Below, piece by piece: positions 1 to 9,300 of a stretch of DNA of 64,000 nt; the first letter of the stretch is position 1, and the number at the start of each line of letters is the position of its first letter. A program made the translations under genes and the position numbers. Source of the stretch: Alphaproteobacteria bacterium (GTDB lineage: Bacteria > Myxococcota_A > UBA796 > GCA-2862545); contig JACKET010000005.1 of assembly GCA_020632875.1 (NCBI GenBank), forward strand, positions 186,001 to 250,000, written 5' to 3'. The notes under the pieces are model-generated. The model was not told where the DNA came from. It saw only the letters and a program-made list of their open reading frames with translations, and searched no databases.

Positions 1-574
1 CGATCTGCCACAGGTACTCGAGCGGGACGAGGTTCTGCGGGTCGAAGGAGTTGGTGCCGTCGAGCTGGACGACGGAGCCCTCGTCGAGGGTCTGGTCGGG
101 GCCGGCATTGGCGACGGGCTCGTACACGGGCTCGTCTTCGACGGTGATGGTGACGCGGGCGGGCGTGCTGTCCCACAGGCCCGCGGTGTTCATGACGGTG
201 AGCTCGAAGCTGAACGTGCCGGCGATGTCGCCGACGAACGCGGGCATCGCGGTGTCGAGGCCGTTCACCTGGACCGACGAGCCGGCGGGGAACGCGGTGA
301 GCGTCCACACGTAGTCGAGCGGATCGAGACCCTGCGGGTCGTACGAGGCCGTGCCGTCGAGCGAGATCAGGTCGCCCGTCGCCCAGACGCGGTCGGGGCC
401 GGCATCTGCGATGGGCTCTGTCGGACCGGGGGGCGGAGGGGGAGGGGGAATCTCGGGAAGCCCGGTATCTCCGGTGTCTTCCTTGGGAGGCAGGTTGCTG
501 AGGGTGTTCTCAGAGCAACCGAGCAGGCCGAGCAGGACCAGGCCCGCCGCGAACAGTGGCGCCAGCACACGCAT
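1..574 (-). CDS. PKD/Ig-like repeat lipoprotein, 3' part missing (window edge)
   Basis: Reading leftward from the ATG at 574, the frame is open for 191 codons to the window edge, so the C-terminus is missing. The N-terminus is a lipoprotein signal: Met-Arg, a hydrophobic run and the lipobox LLGC near residue 20. A short Pro-rich linker (about residues 40-50) follows. Then come at least two copies of a PKD-like unit, each opening with the pattern ADAGPD and followed by LDGT and YDPQ, about 95 residues apart. PKD-type domains are usually adhesive or structural parts of surface proteins, so this is inferred to be an exported lipid-anchored protein. The partner or substrate is unknown. Confidence 0.85.
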   Translation of the reverse strand, partial: MRVLAPLFAAGLVLLGLLGCSENTLSNLPPKEDTGDTGLPEIPPPPPPPGPTEPIADAGPDRVWATGDLISLDGTASYDPQGLDPLDYVWTLTAFPAGSSVQVNGLDTAMPAFVGDIAGTFSFELTVMNTAGLWDSTPARVTITVEDEPVYEPVANAGPDQTLDEGSVVQLDGTNSFDPQNLVPLEYLWQI

Positions 575-823
575 TTCGAGTCTCCAAGCGATTTCGCTCG
601 CCCACGAGGGGGCGCAAGCAACAACAAGCAAAGGCAGACACAGAAGGACCCGAATGCGGTCGGTCTGCCGTCATTGCGAGTAACGTGCCACGGGCCGGTG
701 TCACCTCGATCGCTGGAATTCCCGGCGGACGGGGTGGATTTCGCCGATCGGGCCGGCTCGCGAGCTGCGATCGTTTTGTCGCAACCCCGGGCACCGGGTG
801 TACGATCGGAGGCCGGAGCTCGC

Positions 824-1338
824 ATGGAGGACCTCGAGGACGACCCCCACCTGAAGCTGGAGTGGACCCACGACGGCTTCGTCGTGCACGCTCGTCGCGC
901 GCCGAGCCCCAACGTCGCGCTCTCGGCCGTGCTGAACGCCTTCCTCTTCACGGCGAGCTTCTCCCTGGTCGAGGGCTTCGACCTCTCGCGCACCGTGCTG
1001 ATCGGAGCGGTGCAGTGCGGGGGCCACGGGACGATGTACCTCGGCTACCGCGCCTGGCTCGCCGCGCAGCGCACCCGCATCGCCGTGACCCGTGTCGGCG
1101 TGGAGGTCCGCACGCGCACCCGCTCCCACAGGTACGCCTGGTCCGACGGGCTCCTCGTCGAGCACGTCGGCAGCTCCTCCTCGACGGGACCGCATTCGAG
1201 CTCGGGCCGAGCGCCGAGCGCGTCGCCGCCCTGGTGGATGCCTACCGCTCCACCCTCGGCACGGGATCCGACGACGACGCCCGAGAGCGCATCGCCGCAG
1301 TCGCACACCAGCTGCGGACCCGCAGCACCATGGGGTGA
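824..1338 (+). pseudogene. PH-like small protein with an internal frameshift
   Basis: Translation from the ATG at 824 (GGAGG at 808-812) gives a credible protein start, MEDLEDDPHLKLEW, and a hydrophobic segment (about residues 27-45). It then reads IAVTRVGVEVRTRTRSHRYAW, the beta-strand pattern of YcxB/PH-like domains. Near 1165-1172 the sense continues in another frame as LLLDGTAFELGPSAERVAAL and ends at TGA 1336-1338. Neither frame alone gives a full domain, while the spliced product (about 170 aa) would. Either this is a real inactivating frameshift or a one-base assembly error in the run around CAGCTCCTCC. Its role is unknown. The family assignment rests on pattern only. Confidence 0.6.
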
Positions 1339-1360
1339 TATCGCCCACGTGTGCGATATC
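1337..1360. promoter_or_regulatory. 24-bp near-palindrome, operator-like
   Basis: GATATCGC (1337-1344) and its exact reverse complement GCGATATC (1353-1360) flank an eight-base spacer that contains CACGTG. The element overlaps the stop of the preceding gene and lies about 62 bp before the ATG at 1422. There is no T-run after it, so an operator for the downstream lipoprotein gene is more likely than an intrinsic terminator. This is inferred from symmetry alone. Confidence 0.45.
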
Positions 1361-1421
1361 GCTCGGTGGGAAGCGCGTTTCGAGAGGGTATGGTCCTGGC
1401 GCACATCCAGCCGGAGTCCCC

Positions 1422-4274
1422 ATGTCCAGGTCCGCGATCCCCGCGATCCTCTTCAGCGTCACCCTGTTCGCCTGCTCGTCCGAGCCGTCGGTCCAGACCG
1501 TCGATCCCGAGGGCACCCTCGTCGCGGATGTCGCGGCGGATGGGCTCGTGGTCCGCGACGAAGGGGCCGCATGGTCGGTGACCATGGCGCTGGGCGCGTT
1601 CGGCCGCGAGGGCGACACGAGCCCCGCCGAGGCGGGCGAGATGCAGAGTGGCGAGCGCGTGACGGTCGCGCGGCCGGGCATCACCGAGTGGTACGTCGCG
1701 AAGGGCCCGGCGCTCGAGCAGGGGTTCGACATCGCCTCGAAGCCCAGCGGCGTCGGCCCGGTCACCATCGAGCTCGTCGTGTCGGGGGATCTTCAGCCCT
1801 GGATGGGCCCCGGTGGCGTGCGGTTCGCGAGCGACAACGGCAACGTCCAGATGATGTACGACTCGCTCGAGGTCTACGACGACCGCGGCGAGACGCTCGC
1901 GAGCTGGATGGGGCTCGACTGCACCGGCGCCGACTGCGTGATCACGCTGAGCTTCGACGACACCGAGGCGGTGTACCCCGTCGTGGTCGACCCGATCTTC
2001 TACGACACCAACACGATCCTGAACCCCGCGGTGGGCTTCGCGGCGGCGAACGACGCTGACGACGTGGGGTGGGACATCGCGATCGACGGCACCACCGCCA
2101 TCGTCGGCATTCCCCAGGCCGACGACCCTTTCGGTGCGGCGCAGGTCGGGATGGCAGTCGTCTACGACTTCAACGCCGGCGTGTGGTCCCAGCGCTCCCA
2201 GCTCTGGGGTGACGCGCCCTTCGGCGCCGTAGCGAACGGGCACGCCGGGTGGTCGGTCGACGTGTCGAACAACGTCTTCGTCGTGGGCGCCCCGGACATC
2301 GACGAGGTCTACGTCTTCGTCGCGCCGAGCGGTGCGGCGGTCTTCGGGGCGACCCAGACCCTCTCGGCCGGTCCGAACGACGACTTCGGCTATGCCGTCG
2401 CACTCGATGCCGCTGGCGACACGCTGATCGTCGGTGCGCCGCGCGCGGGCACGGGCAGCAATCGCGGCGAGGCCTACGTCTACGACGCGGGCGGCGGCAC
2501 CTTCGCCCTCGAGGACACGCTCTCGGACGGCACCGCCCCCAACAACAACGAGCGATTCGGGGCGGCGGTCGACATCTCGGCCGATGGGCAGTCCGTCGTG
2601 GTCGGCGCTCCCGGCAACCAGGAGGCCGTCAGCGGCGACGCGTCCGGCGGCGTCTTCTACTTCACCGATCCCGCCGGCGGCACCATCGCCTTCACCCAGC
2701 AGCAGATCATCGAGGCCACCGACCTCGAAGCCGGTGCCGCGTTCGGGTTCAGCGTCGACCTGAACGGCACCGGTCTCGGCGTCGGCGCCCCCGGGGCGGA
2801 TGTCCCGCTGATCGGGGTGCCCACGAGCATCGACGCCGGCGCGGCCTTCGCCTACCTCCTGAACGCCGGCACGTGGGGCCTCGATGGGACCTTCACGGCG
2901 CCGGTGGTCCAGGCGTCCTCGAACTTCGGGACCGACGTGGCCATCGCCTCCGACCGCCTGGTCGTCGGTCACCCCAACGCCACGGCGTGGAGCGGGCAGG
3001 CGACGGGCGGCAAGGTGTGGGTGTTCAACGACCCGGGCACCGATGCCTGGGTGCTGAACCAGGAGGTCGGCCAGAGCACCGCGGCGTCGCTCAGCGCCGG
3101 CGAGAACTTCGGGCGCTCGGTCGCGCTCGGCACGTCGCTCTTCGTCGGGGCTCCCGACCGTCCCGACACCTCGAGCCCCGGCCCCGGTGTCTTCGTGCTC
3201 GACGGCTTCGAAGCCGACTTCGACAATGACGGCTACCTCACCGACGCCATCGAGACCGGCGGTCTGTGCGGCGGCATCGCGTGCGACTGCAACGACGCCG
3301 ACAGCGCCATCAACCCCGGTGCCGTCGAAGACGAGACCGATGCCGTCGACGAGGACTGCGACGGCTTCCTGGCCGACTGCAACACGTTCAACGGCAGCTG
3401 CGCGCCCTTCAACATCGTCGTCACCGAGATCATGGCGAACCCGGTCTCGACCGACGACGAGTGGATCGAGATCCACAACACCAGCGCCACCAAGGCCGTC
3501 GATCTGGCGGGCATGTTCATCCGCGCCGACAACCAGGCCCACACGGTCGCCGACAACCTGCTCATCAAGCCGGGCGACTACGTCGTGCTGATCAACGACG
3601 CCGCCAACGCGGGCACCACGGTCTACAACACCGAGGTCATCCCCGGCGCGGGCCCCGTGACGGCCGCGTACTACTACGACACGGTCGTCCTGCCCGACAC
3701 CACCGCGACCACGACGCCCCTGTCCCTCCTCTCGGCCACGGCCGCGATCGACATGGACATCGTCGACTACGACGCCACGTTCTCGACGGGCACGGCGACG
3801 CCCGACGGCGCCACGTTCTCCCTCGACCCCGACTTCATGACCGACGTGGCCAACAACACCGCCACGTTCTGGTGCGACGGCCGCACGTCCTTCGGGGACG
3901 CGGGCCAGCTCGGCACGCCCGGCGCCGTCAACGACGACTGCGACTACACGTTCAACCTGTCCTTCCTCTACACCAACAACATGGGCGACCCCGATGTCAC
4001 GGGCAGCACGACCTTCACGTTCTCGTTCGACGCGACGAGCCGGTGGGGGGCCTCGGGCAACGGCGCCGACTTCACGTTCACGCGGACGACCACCGATCCG
4101 GGCGGCCAGTCGCTCGTCGTGCAGTACGCGGACTTCGTGGGCGGCGGGGCCGGCGTGACCTACCTCGGCAACCAGCCGTTCGGCGACGACTGCGTGCCGG
4201 GCGGCACCATCACGAACATCCCCAACCCGGACTTCGACGACCCGGGAGCCTGGGTCAACCTCGACTGTCCGTAG
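1422..4274 (+). CDS. FG-GAP repeat / MopE / lamin-tail-domain lipoprotein
   Basis: The protein has 950 aa. The start ATG 1422 follows GGAG at 1413-1416, and the N-terminus is a lipoprotein signal with the lipobox LFAC. Residues about 215-590 hold several FG-GAP-like beta-propeller repeats, each with a pattern such as FGYAVALDAAGDTLIVGAP. Residues about 600-650 hold a MopE-like Asp/Cys motif (DCNDADSAINPGAVE ... DEDCDG). Residues about 663-840 form a lamin-tail domain, with IVVTEIMANP and EWIEIHN as its typical opening. The order beta-propeller, metal-binding motif, lamin-tail domain is common in large myxobacterial surface proteins. It is inferred to be a cell-surface, lipid-anchored, probably Ca-binding protein. 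No catalytic site is seen. Confidence 0.88.
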   Translation: MSRSAIPAILFSVTLFACSSEPSVQTVDPEGTLVADVAADGLVVRDEGAAWSVTMALGAFGREGDTSPAEAGEMQSGERVTVARPGITEWYVAKGPALEQGFDIASKPSGVGPVTIELVVSGDLQPWMGPGGVRFASDNGNVQMMYDSLEVYDDRGETLASWMGLDCTGADCVITLSFDDTEAVYPVVVDPIFYDTNTILNPAVGFAAANDADDVGWDIAIDGTTAIVGIPQADDPFGAAQVGMAVVYDFNAGVWSQRSQLWGDAPFGAVANGHAGWSVDVSNNVFVVGAPDIDEVYVFVAPSGAAVFGATQTLSAGPNDDFGYAVALDAAGDTLIVGAPRAGTGSNRGEAYVYDAGGGTFALEDTLSDGTAPNNNERFGAAVDISADGQSVVVGAPGNQEAVSGDASGGVFYFTDPAGGTIAFTQQQIIEATDLEAGAAFGFSVDLNGTGLGVGAPGADVPLIGVPTSIDAGAAFAYLLNAGTWGLDGTFTAPVVQASSNFGTDVAIASDRLVVGHPNATAWSGQATGGKVWVFNDPGTDAWVLNQEVGQSTAASLSAGENFGRSVALGTSLFVGAPDRPDTSSPGPGVFVLDGFEADFDNDGYLTDAIETGGLCGGIACDCNDADSAINPGAVEDETDAVDEDCDGFLADCNTFNGSCAPFNIVVTEIMANPVSTDDEWIEIHNTSATKAVDLAGMFIRADNQAHTVADNLLIKPGDYVVLINDAANAGTTVYNTEVIPGAGPVTAAYYYDTVVLPDTTATTTPLSLLSATAAIDMDIVDYDATFSTGTATPDGATFSLDPDFMTDVANNTATFWCDGRTSFGDAGQLGTPGAVNDDCDYTFNLSFLYTNNMGDPDVTGSTTFTFSFDATSRWGASGNGADFTFTRTTTDPGGQSLVVQYADFVGGGAGVTYLGNQPFGDDCVPGGTITNIPNPDFDDPGAWVNLDCP

Positions 4275-4367
4275 GGTCCTGACATCTCCCTGACCGTTGT
4301 ACGGCGTTCGCCAAGATCGCCGGGTTGCCCCCCTCGGTCCGTCGGATCCGATTACCGAACCGGTGCC

Positions 4368-4973
4368 ATGGACCCCCGTCTCTACACCGTCGTCTGGATC
4401 GTCGCGTGCGCCGGAGCGCTCGCTGCGCTGCTCGTGCGCGAGGATCTCGAGATCCGGTCGGCGGACTACTGGCGGTTCCTGCTCCAGCCGTGGAAGCTCG
4501 CGACGTTCGCCACCGCGTGGATGGCCCTCCTGCTGCTCGCGCCCTTCGCGGGCGACCCGACGTGGGACCGCGTCGACGCCACGTTCATGGGCGTGCTCAC
4601 GTTCGCCACGGCGCCCTGGGCCGTCGGCACGCTCGCCAAGGGCCTGTTCGGGCAGCGCGGGGCCGTCCCCGTCGCGGTGGCCGCGTGCCTGTGGCTGTTC
4701 AGCACGAGCTGGTCGTACGACGCGTACCTGTGGTGGCGCGACGGCGCCTACCCCGACAGCTCGCTGTCGAACCTCGTGGCATCGGGCTGCCTGTACCTCT
4801 ACGCGGGGGTGCTGTGGAACCTCTCGTGGCGGTCGACCAGCGAGCTGCCCATCGCGTTCCAGGACTCCGAGTGGCCCGCGCCCTCCGACGGCGACCGGTT
4901 CCTCCGCGTCGCGCCGTTCGCGGCGGGCGTCATCGCGCCTGTGGCGCTGGTGCTGCTGACGTTCGTCCTGTGA
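4368..4973 (+). CDS. Multi-pass membrane protein, unknown function
   Basis: This is a 201-aa protein with about five or six predicted membrane segments: an N-terminal one at residues 5-22, then about 43-62, 74-92, 103-120, 135-152 and a C-terminal one at about 181-200. I do not recognise the family. The start ATG 4368 has no strong Shine-Dalgarno sequence, but no other start gives the first membrane segment. The 3' end overlaps the convergent membrane-protein gene by 44 bp (4930-4973). Confidence 0.75.
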   Translation: MDPRLYTVVWIVACAGALAALLVREDLEIRSADYWRFLLQPWKLATFATAWMALLLLAPFAGDPTWDRVDATFMGVLTFATAPWAVGTLAKGLFGQRGAVPVAVAACLWLFSTSWSYDAYLWWRDGAYPDSSLSNLVASGCLYLYAGVLWNLSWRSTSELPIAFQDSEWPAPSDGDRFLRVAPFAAGVIAPVALVLLTFVL

Positions 4974-5346
4974 CCTTCGCGGCGAGCCACGCCAGCCCGC
5001 CCACGAAGAGCCCGAACACGAACCCCGCGACGACGCCGCCGGCCACCATGCCGATCTGCACGTCGCGCACGGACCCCGTGAACGCGTCGGCGTACCACGG
5101 GTTGTTCGCGCGGTAGAGCCCGAGCAGGGCGGCCTGGATGGGCCCGACGAGGAACCCCGACACGAGCGACGCCGCCAGCCCGGTCTGGAAGGGCTCGGCC
5201 CGGCGCCACAGGATCACGGGAATCCACACGACGTAGGCGCCCAGCCAGAGCAGTGGCTCGATGTGCGGCGGCACGCCCACGAGCGACGTGACCAGCCCCA
5301 TGACGGCGCCCCAGCTCCCGAGAATGAAGACCAGTCCCCAGGCCAT
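4930..5346 (-). CDS. Small multi-pass membrane protein, unknown function
   Basis: The chosen start, ATG 5346, is preceded by GGAGGG and begins directly with a membrane segment (MAWGLVFILGSWGAVMGLV). The open frame continues upstream but without membrane character. The product is 138 aa with about four hydrophobic segments and Gly-rich helices (GMVAGGVVAGFVFGLFVGGL), ending in a short Ala/Pro tail. It is divergent from the SDR gene at 5405 with only 58 bp between them, and it overlaps the preceding gene tail-to-tail. Family unknown. Confidence 0.75.
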   Translation of the reverse strand: MAWGLVFILGSWGAVMGLVTSLVGVPPHIEPLLWLGAYVVWIPVILWRRAEPFQTGLAASLVSGFLVGPIQAALLGLYRANNPWYADAFTGSVRDVQIGMVAGGVVAGFVFGLFVGGLAWLAAKVTGRTSAAPAPQAR

Positions 5347-5404
5347 GCGACCCTCCGGACCGCATCTCACCACGGGGTTACATGCCCGCTCCACCGGAGG
5401 GACC

Positions 5405-6142
5405 ATGAACGTCGCGTTTCTGGGCGCAACGAAGGGGATGGGGCGGGCGCTGGCCCGGCAGATGGCCGCGCGCGGCGATCGGTTGTTCCTGCTCGGCCGC
5501 GATGTCGCCGAGCTCGAGCGGTCGGCGGTCGACCTCGCGGTCCGGGCCGACAGCGAGCCCGTGAAGGCCGCGGCGTGCGACCTCGAGCGTCCCGAGACGT
5601 TCGCTCCGGCGCTGGCCGCCGCGAAGGAGGCCCTCGGGAAGATCGACTGCGTCGTGGTCACCGCGGGGCTGTTCGGCACGCAGGACCAGCTCGAGGCCGA
5701 CCTCGACTTCGCCCGGCGCGTGCTGACCGTGAACTACGCGAACACCGTGATCTTCTGCGAGCACGCCCGGCACCTGCTCATGGAGGGCGGCGGCGGCACC
5801 CTCTGCGTCTTCTCGAGCGTCGCGGGCGACCGGGGCCGCAAGCCCGTCGCGCTGTACGGGTCGAGCAAGGCGGGGCTCTCGCACTACCTCGAGTCCCTCG
5901 ACCACAAGTACCGCGCAGACGGGCTCGTCACGGTCTGCGTCAAGCCCGGCTTCGTGAAGACCGGCATGACCGAGGGCCTCAAACCCCCGCCGTTCGCCGG
6001 CGACCCCGAGGGCGTCGCCAGCCGCGTGCTGGCCGCCATCGACGCGAAGAAGCCCATGGTCTACGCGCCGTTCATGTGGGGCTGGATCATGCTCGTCATC
6101 CGCAGCCTGCCGCGGCTCGTCATGCGTCGCGTCGGGTTCTGA
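5405..6142 (+). CDS. Short-chain dehydrogenase/reductase (SDR)
   Basis: A 245-aa cytoplasmic NAD(P)-dependent oxidoreductase of the classical SDR family. The N-terminal Rossmann motif is GATKGMGRALA (Gly-x3-Gly-x-Gly, residues 7-17). The catalytic Ser and the Tyr-x3-Lys are seen in FSSVAG and YGSSK (about residues 138-163). The start ATG 5405 has GGAGGG at 5396-5401. The last 20 residues are hydrophobic (WGWIMLVIRSLPRLV), so peripheral membrane association is possible. Substrate cannot be read from the sequence. The asparaginase gene starts 1 bp after its stop, so the two are probably one transcript. Confidence 0.92.
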   Translation: MNVAFLGATKGMGRALARQMAARGDRLFLLGRDVAELERSAVDLAVRADSEPVKAAACDLERPETFAPALAAAKEALGKIDCVVVTAGLFGTQDQLEADLDFARRVLTVNYANTVIFCEHARHLLMEGGGGTLCVFSSVAGDRGRKPVALYGSSKAGLSHYLESLDHKYRADGLVTVCVKPGFVKTGMTEGLKPPPFAGDPEGVASRVLAAIDAKKPMVYAPFMWGWIMLVIRSLPRLVMRRVGF

Positions 6143-6143
6143 C

Positions 6144-7151
6144 GTGACGAAGAAGGTCTGCATCCTCCACGTCGGCGGCACCATCGGCATGGCGCTGTCG
6201 GAGTACGGCTGGGTGCCGGCGAAGGGCTTCGTCGAGCGGTACCTCAAGTCCATCGAGTCGCGGCCCGCGCTGCCCGACTGGGATCTGCACCGCCTCGAGC
6301 CGCTGCTCGACAGCGCGAACATGCGCCCGAGCGACTGGGTGCGCATCGCGGGCGAGATCGTCGCGCGGTACGACGACTACGACGGCTTCGTCGTGCTGCA
6401 CGGCACCGACACCATGGTCTACACGGCGTCCGCGCTGTCGTACCTGCTGCACGGGCTGGCGAAGCCCGTCGTGATGACGGGCGCCCAGCTCTCGCTGCAG
6501 GACGTGCGCAGCGACGGCCGGGAGCACCTCGTCACGGCGTTGATCCTCGCGACCCTCGAGATCCCCGAGGTCACGCTGTACTTCGGCGCCCAGCTGTTCC
6601 GCGGCAACCGCGCCCAGAAGATCCACAACCACGACTTCGTCGCGTTCGCGTCGGGCAACCTCCGCCCGCTCGCGAAGGTCGGGGTGCGCATCGACGTCCG
6701 GTTCGACCTCGTCCGGCCGGCGGGCAGCGGCGTCCCGCGAGCGGTCGAGCTCGAGCGGGAGCCCGAGGTCATCGCGCTCCGCGTGTTCCCCGGCATCAGC
6801 GAGACCCTGCTGCGGCGCGTGCTGGCCGACCCGGTCGACGGCGTGGTCCTCGAGACCTACGGTACCGGCACCTTCCCCAGCGCCCAGGCCGGCCTGCTCG
6901 ACGCCATCGGCGAGGCCATCGACCGCGGCGCCGTCGTGGTGAATTGCAGCCAGTGCCACTCCGGCCGCGTCCACCAGGACCTCTACGGTACCGGCCGCGC
7001 GCTCTCCGACATCGGTGTGGTCTCCGGCCACGACATGACGCCCGAGGCCGCGCTCACGAAGCTCTACTGCCTGCTGGGCGCGGGGCGTCCGGTCGAAGAG
7101 GTGCGCCGGCGCATGGTGCACGACCTCGCGGGGGAGATCAGCCCGCTGTAG
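6144..7151 (+). CDS. ansA: Type I L-asparaginase
   Basis: The enzyme hydrolyses L-asparagine to aspartate and ammonia. At 335 aa it has the length of the cytoplasmic AnsA type. The two threonine active-site motifs are present: HVGGTIGM near residue 12 (TGGTI-type) and VLHGTDTM near residue 88. The conserved MTGAQ follows at about residue 111. No signal peptide is seen, which fits type I. The start is GTG 6144, one base after the SDR stop. It is followed by a long gene-free repeat region, so it ends the transcript. Confidence 0.93.
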   Translation: MTKKVCILHVGGTIGMALSEYGWVPAKGFVERYLKSIESRPALPDWDLHRLEPLLDSANMRPSDWVRIAGEIVARYDDYDGFVVLHGTDTMVYTASALSYLLHGLAKPVVMTGAQLSLQDVRSDGREHLVTALILATLEIPEVTLYFGAQLFRGNRAQKIHNHDFVAFASGNLRPLAKVGVRIDVRFDLVRPAGSGVPRAVELEREPEVIALRVFPGISETLLRRVLADPVDGVVLETYGTGTFPSAQAGLLDAIGEAIDRGAVVVNCSQCHSGRVHQDLYGTGRALSDIGVVSGHDMTPEAALTKLYCLLGAGRPVEEVRRRMVHDLAGEISPL

Positions 7152-7153
7152 GC

Positions 7154-7275
7154 GGTATTCGGTATTCGGTATTCGGTGTCGGGTTCTGGGTCTGGGCGTG
7201 CCGGCTTCGCCGTCGGGTGTCCTCCGGGCTCGCGCATTCGCGCTCGGTCGCTTCGCGACTGCGGCCTGCGGCCGC
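7154..7275. repeat. Heptamer repeat and chain of small hairpins after the asparaginase gene
   Basis: Three copies of a GGTATTC-type heptamer at 7154-7177 are followed by a run of short perfect hairpins. These are CGGC-TTC-GCCG (7202-7212), GTCGC-TTC-GCGAC (7247-7259) and GCGGCC-TGC-GGCCGC (7261-7275). The layout resembles REP-type intergenic palindromes. They could also terminate the SDR-asparaginase transcript, but no T-run follows. Confidence 0.6.
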
Positions 7276-7305
7276 ACCCTACGGCCCCCCTCACGCGGGT
7301 TCACG

Positions 7306-7664
<359 letters not shown>

Positions 7665-7679
7665 TCAGGGCGACGGGAC

Positions 7680-8350
7680 TCCGGTCGCCTGTGTTGGACG
7701 GCTGCGGACCAGGGAGTCGGGCTGCTCTGGTGAGCCGTGGTCCCGGTCTGCCCCCAGGCCCCTCGTCGACCGGGCGCGCGTTGCCATTCGGCACCGGCCG
7801 CGGATTTAGACTCTGCCGAGTTCTTGCCAGGTTCTCGGGCAGGCCCTCCCCGGCCTCGTCGGTGGGCGACTCTCAGCACGAAGGACTTGGGTGGACGGAC
7901 GATTCGGAGTCAGCCGTCCCAGGGCCCAAACACAGAGCTCTCCTGAATTTCACAGTCCGAACGCAGAGCTCGGTGAGTCTCACACCGAGCCGTGCGTGAA
8001 CCGAACGTCGATGGGCTCCGGCCGGATCGGCGCGTCGATCGCGCACAGCGGTCCACAGAGGGCCACAGGGCACGACGCTCGCTCGCTCGATGGGCGCCTG
8101 ATTGCACCACTAAGACCGCCAGTCCCGCCGGGCGCGGGGCCGGGTCGGACGGCCTCGAACGACGGGTAGGTCGTCGGCGGGTCCGCTCACCCGAGCGTCC
8201 CGAAACGACGGCGTGCTCTGGTGAGCTCCGATTCCGGTCCGCGGGAAGGGCCTCTCTGTCGACCCGACCCGGGGGACACGACGACGTTCGACCCGTGACG
8301 GCCTCGTTTCTGCGTCATCTGCGTCCTTCTGCGTCATCTGCGTGAGGCAG
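7680..8350. repeat. Copies of a dispersed intergenic repeat, no gene
   Basis: This stretch has no supportable gene. It has two partial copies of the module found also at 33.2-34.2 kb and 63.8-64.0 kb. The recognisable parts are GCTCTGGTGAG (near 7730 and 8215), ATTGCACCACTAAGACCGCC (near 8101, a relic of the 9-bp array of the second locus) and the core TTCTGCGTCATCTGCGT repeated twice with a CC spacer at 8308-8343. The final copy is in minus orientation relative to the core at 33207. Confidence 0.75.
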
Positions 8351-8411
8351 ATCCGGCTCGGCCCGCGAGCAACGCCGTCGGAAGCCTCGATGCTCGTGGG
8401 AGTCCGCGCCG

Positions 8412-9230
8412 CTAGCAAGCCGAGACGCCCTCCAGAACGGCCTGAATCGCTTCGGGATGCACGAGGAGCCCCGCGTGGCCGACGCCTTCGAGCCGCACGT
8501 GGCGCGAGCCGGGCTGCTCGGTGCTCTCCTCGGGGTAGACGATCATGTCGGCCGTGCCGCCCACCGTGGTGATCGGAACGCCGGGCAGCAGGGCGTCGAG
8601 CGTGGGCAGCGCTTCGACCCACTCCGACCGGTACGAGAGCTCGCGTGTGGGGTACATCCACGTGAACCAGCGCGCGGCCGCGGTGCCGTGGTGCGGCGTG
8701 CCCAGCGTGACGACCGACGCGATGCGCTCGCGCAGCCCGGGGCGCCGGCGCAGTACCTCGCGCAGCACCAGCCCACCCATGGAGTGCGCCACGATGTCGA
8801 CCGGGTCGGGGCCCGCGCGGTCGATCGCCCGCTCGAGCGCGTGCCCGTACGCCGCGATGCGCCGCCAGGGCCACGCGATGCCGAGGAACACGGTGTGGCA
8901 GCGACGCCCGCGCGTCGTGAGCTCCTGCTGGAGCCGCCAGAAGTTGGTGCTGTTCTGGGTGTAGCCGTGCACGAACAGCACCGGCCGGCCCTGCGGACGG
9001 GGACTGCGCTGCGCGAGGTTCGCCCGCACGAACCACCAGCCCACCCGCACCGCGGCGAAGTACTCGGAGACGTGCGCCCAGAACAGCTCGCGCAGCGTGA
9101 GGCCGGGCAGGCCGTGCGCCCGGCACCACGCGTTGAACCGGAGCTGGTTCACGATCAGGAAGCCGAACAGCACCCCGCCCGCGATCAGCAGGCCGAAGAG
9201 CACGAAGGGCAGGGCGACGACGACGGGCAC
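8412..9230 (-). CDS. Alpha/beta hydrolase, triacylglycerol-lipase-like, membrane-anchored
   Basis: 272 aa. Residues 1-26 form a membrane anchor or uncleaved signal. The hydrolase core shows the oxyanion region FVHGYTQNSTNFW (about residue 88), the nucleophile elbow AHSMGG (about residue 148), the lipase-type GTPHHG, a candidate acid in TADMIVYPEE and the catalytic His in GVGHAGL near the C-terminus. These match bacterial lipase/esterase families, so it is predicted to act on esters or lipids at the membrane or outside it. The GTG 9230 start has no strong ribosome site and could be misplaced by a few codons. It is divergent from the histidine kinase gene by 70 bp. Confidence 0.85.
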   Translation of the reverse strand: MPVVVALPFVLFGLLIAGGVLFGFLIVNQLRFNAWCRAHGLPGLTLRELFWAHVSEYFAAVRVGWWFVRANLAQRSPRPQGRPVLFVHGYTQNSTNFWRLQQELTTRGRRCHTVFLGIAWPWRRIAAYGHALERAIDRAGPDPVDIVAHSMGGLVLREVLRRRPGLRERIASVVTLGTPHHGTAAARWFTWMYPTRELSYRSEWVEALPTLDALLPGVPITTVGGTADMIVYPEESTEQPGSRHVRLEGVGHAGLLVHPEAIQAVLEGVSAC

Positions 9231-9300
9231 GGGTGGATCCGTAGCCGATGAAAGCGCCCTGTCGAACGGCTGCGCACCTTCGACCGGTTAGTCGGGCGTC

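Noticed and set aside
7680..8340. Small genes in the dispersed repeats (several frames of 60-120 codons)
   Set aside because: The peptides are translations of repeated words found at three loci, with no ribosome site and no family match by eye.
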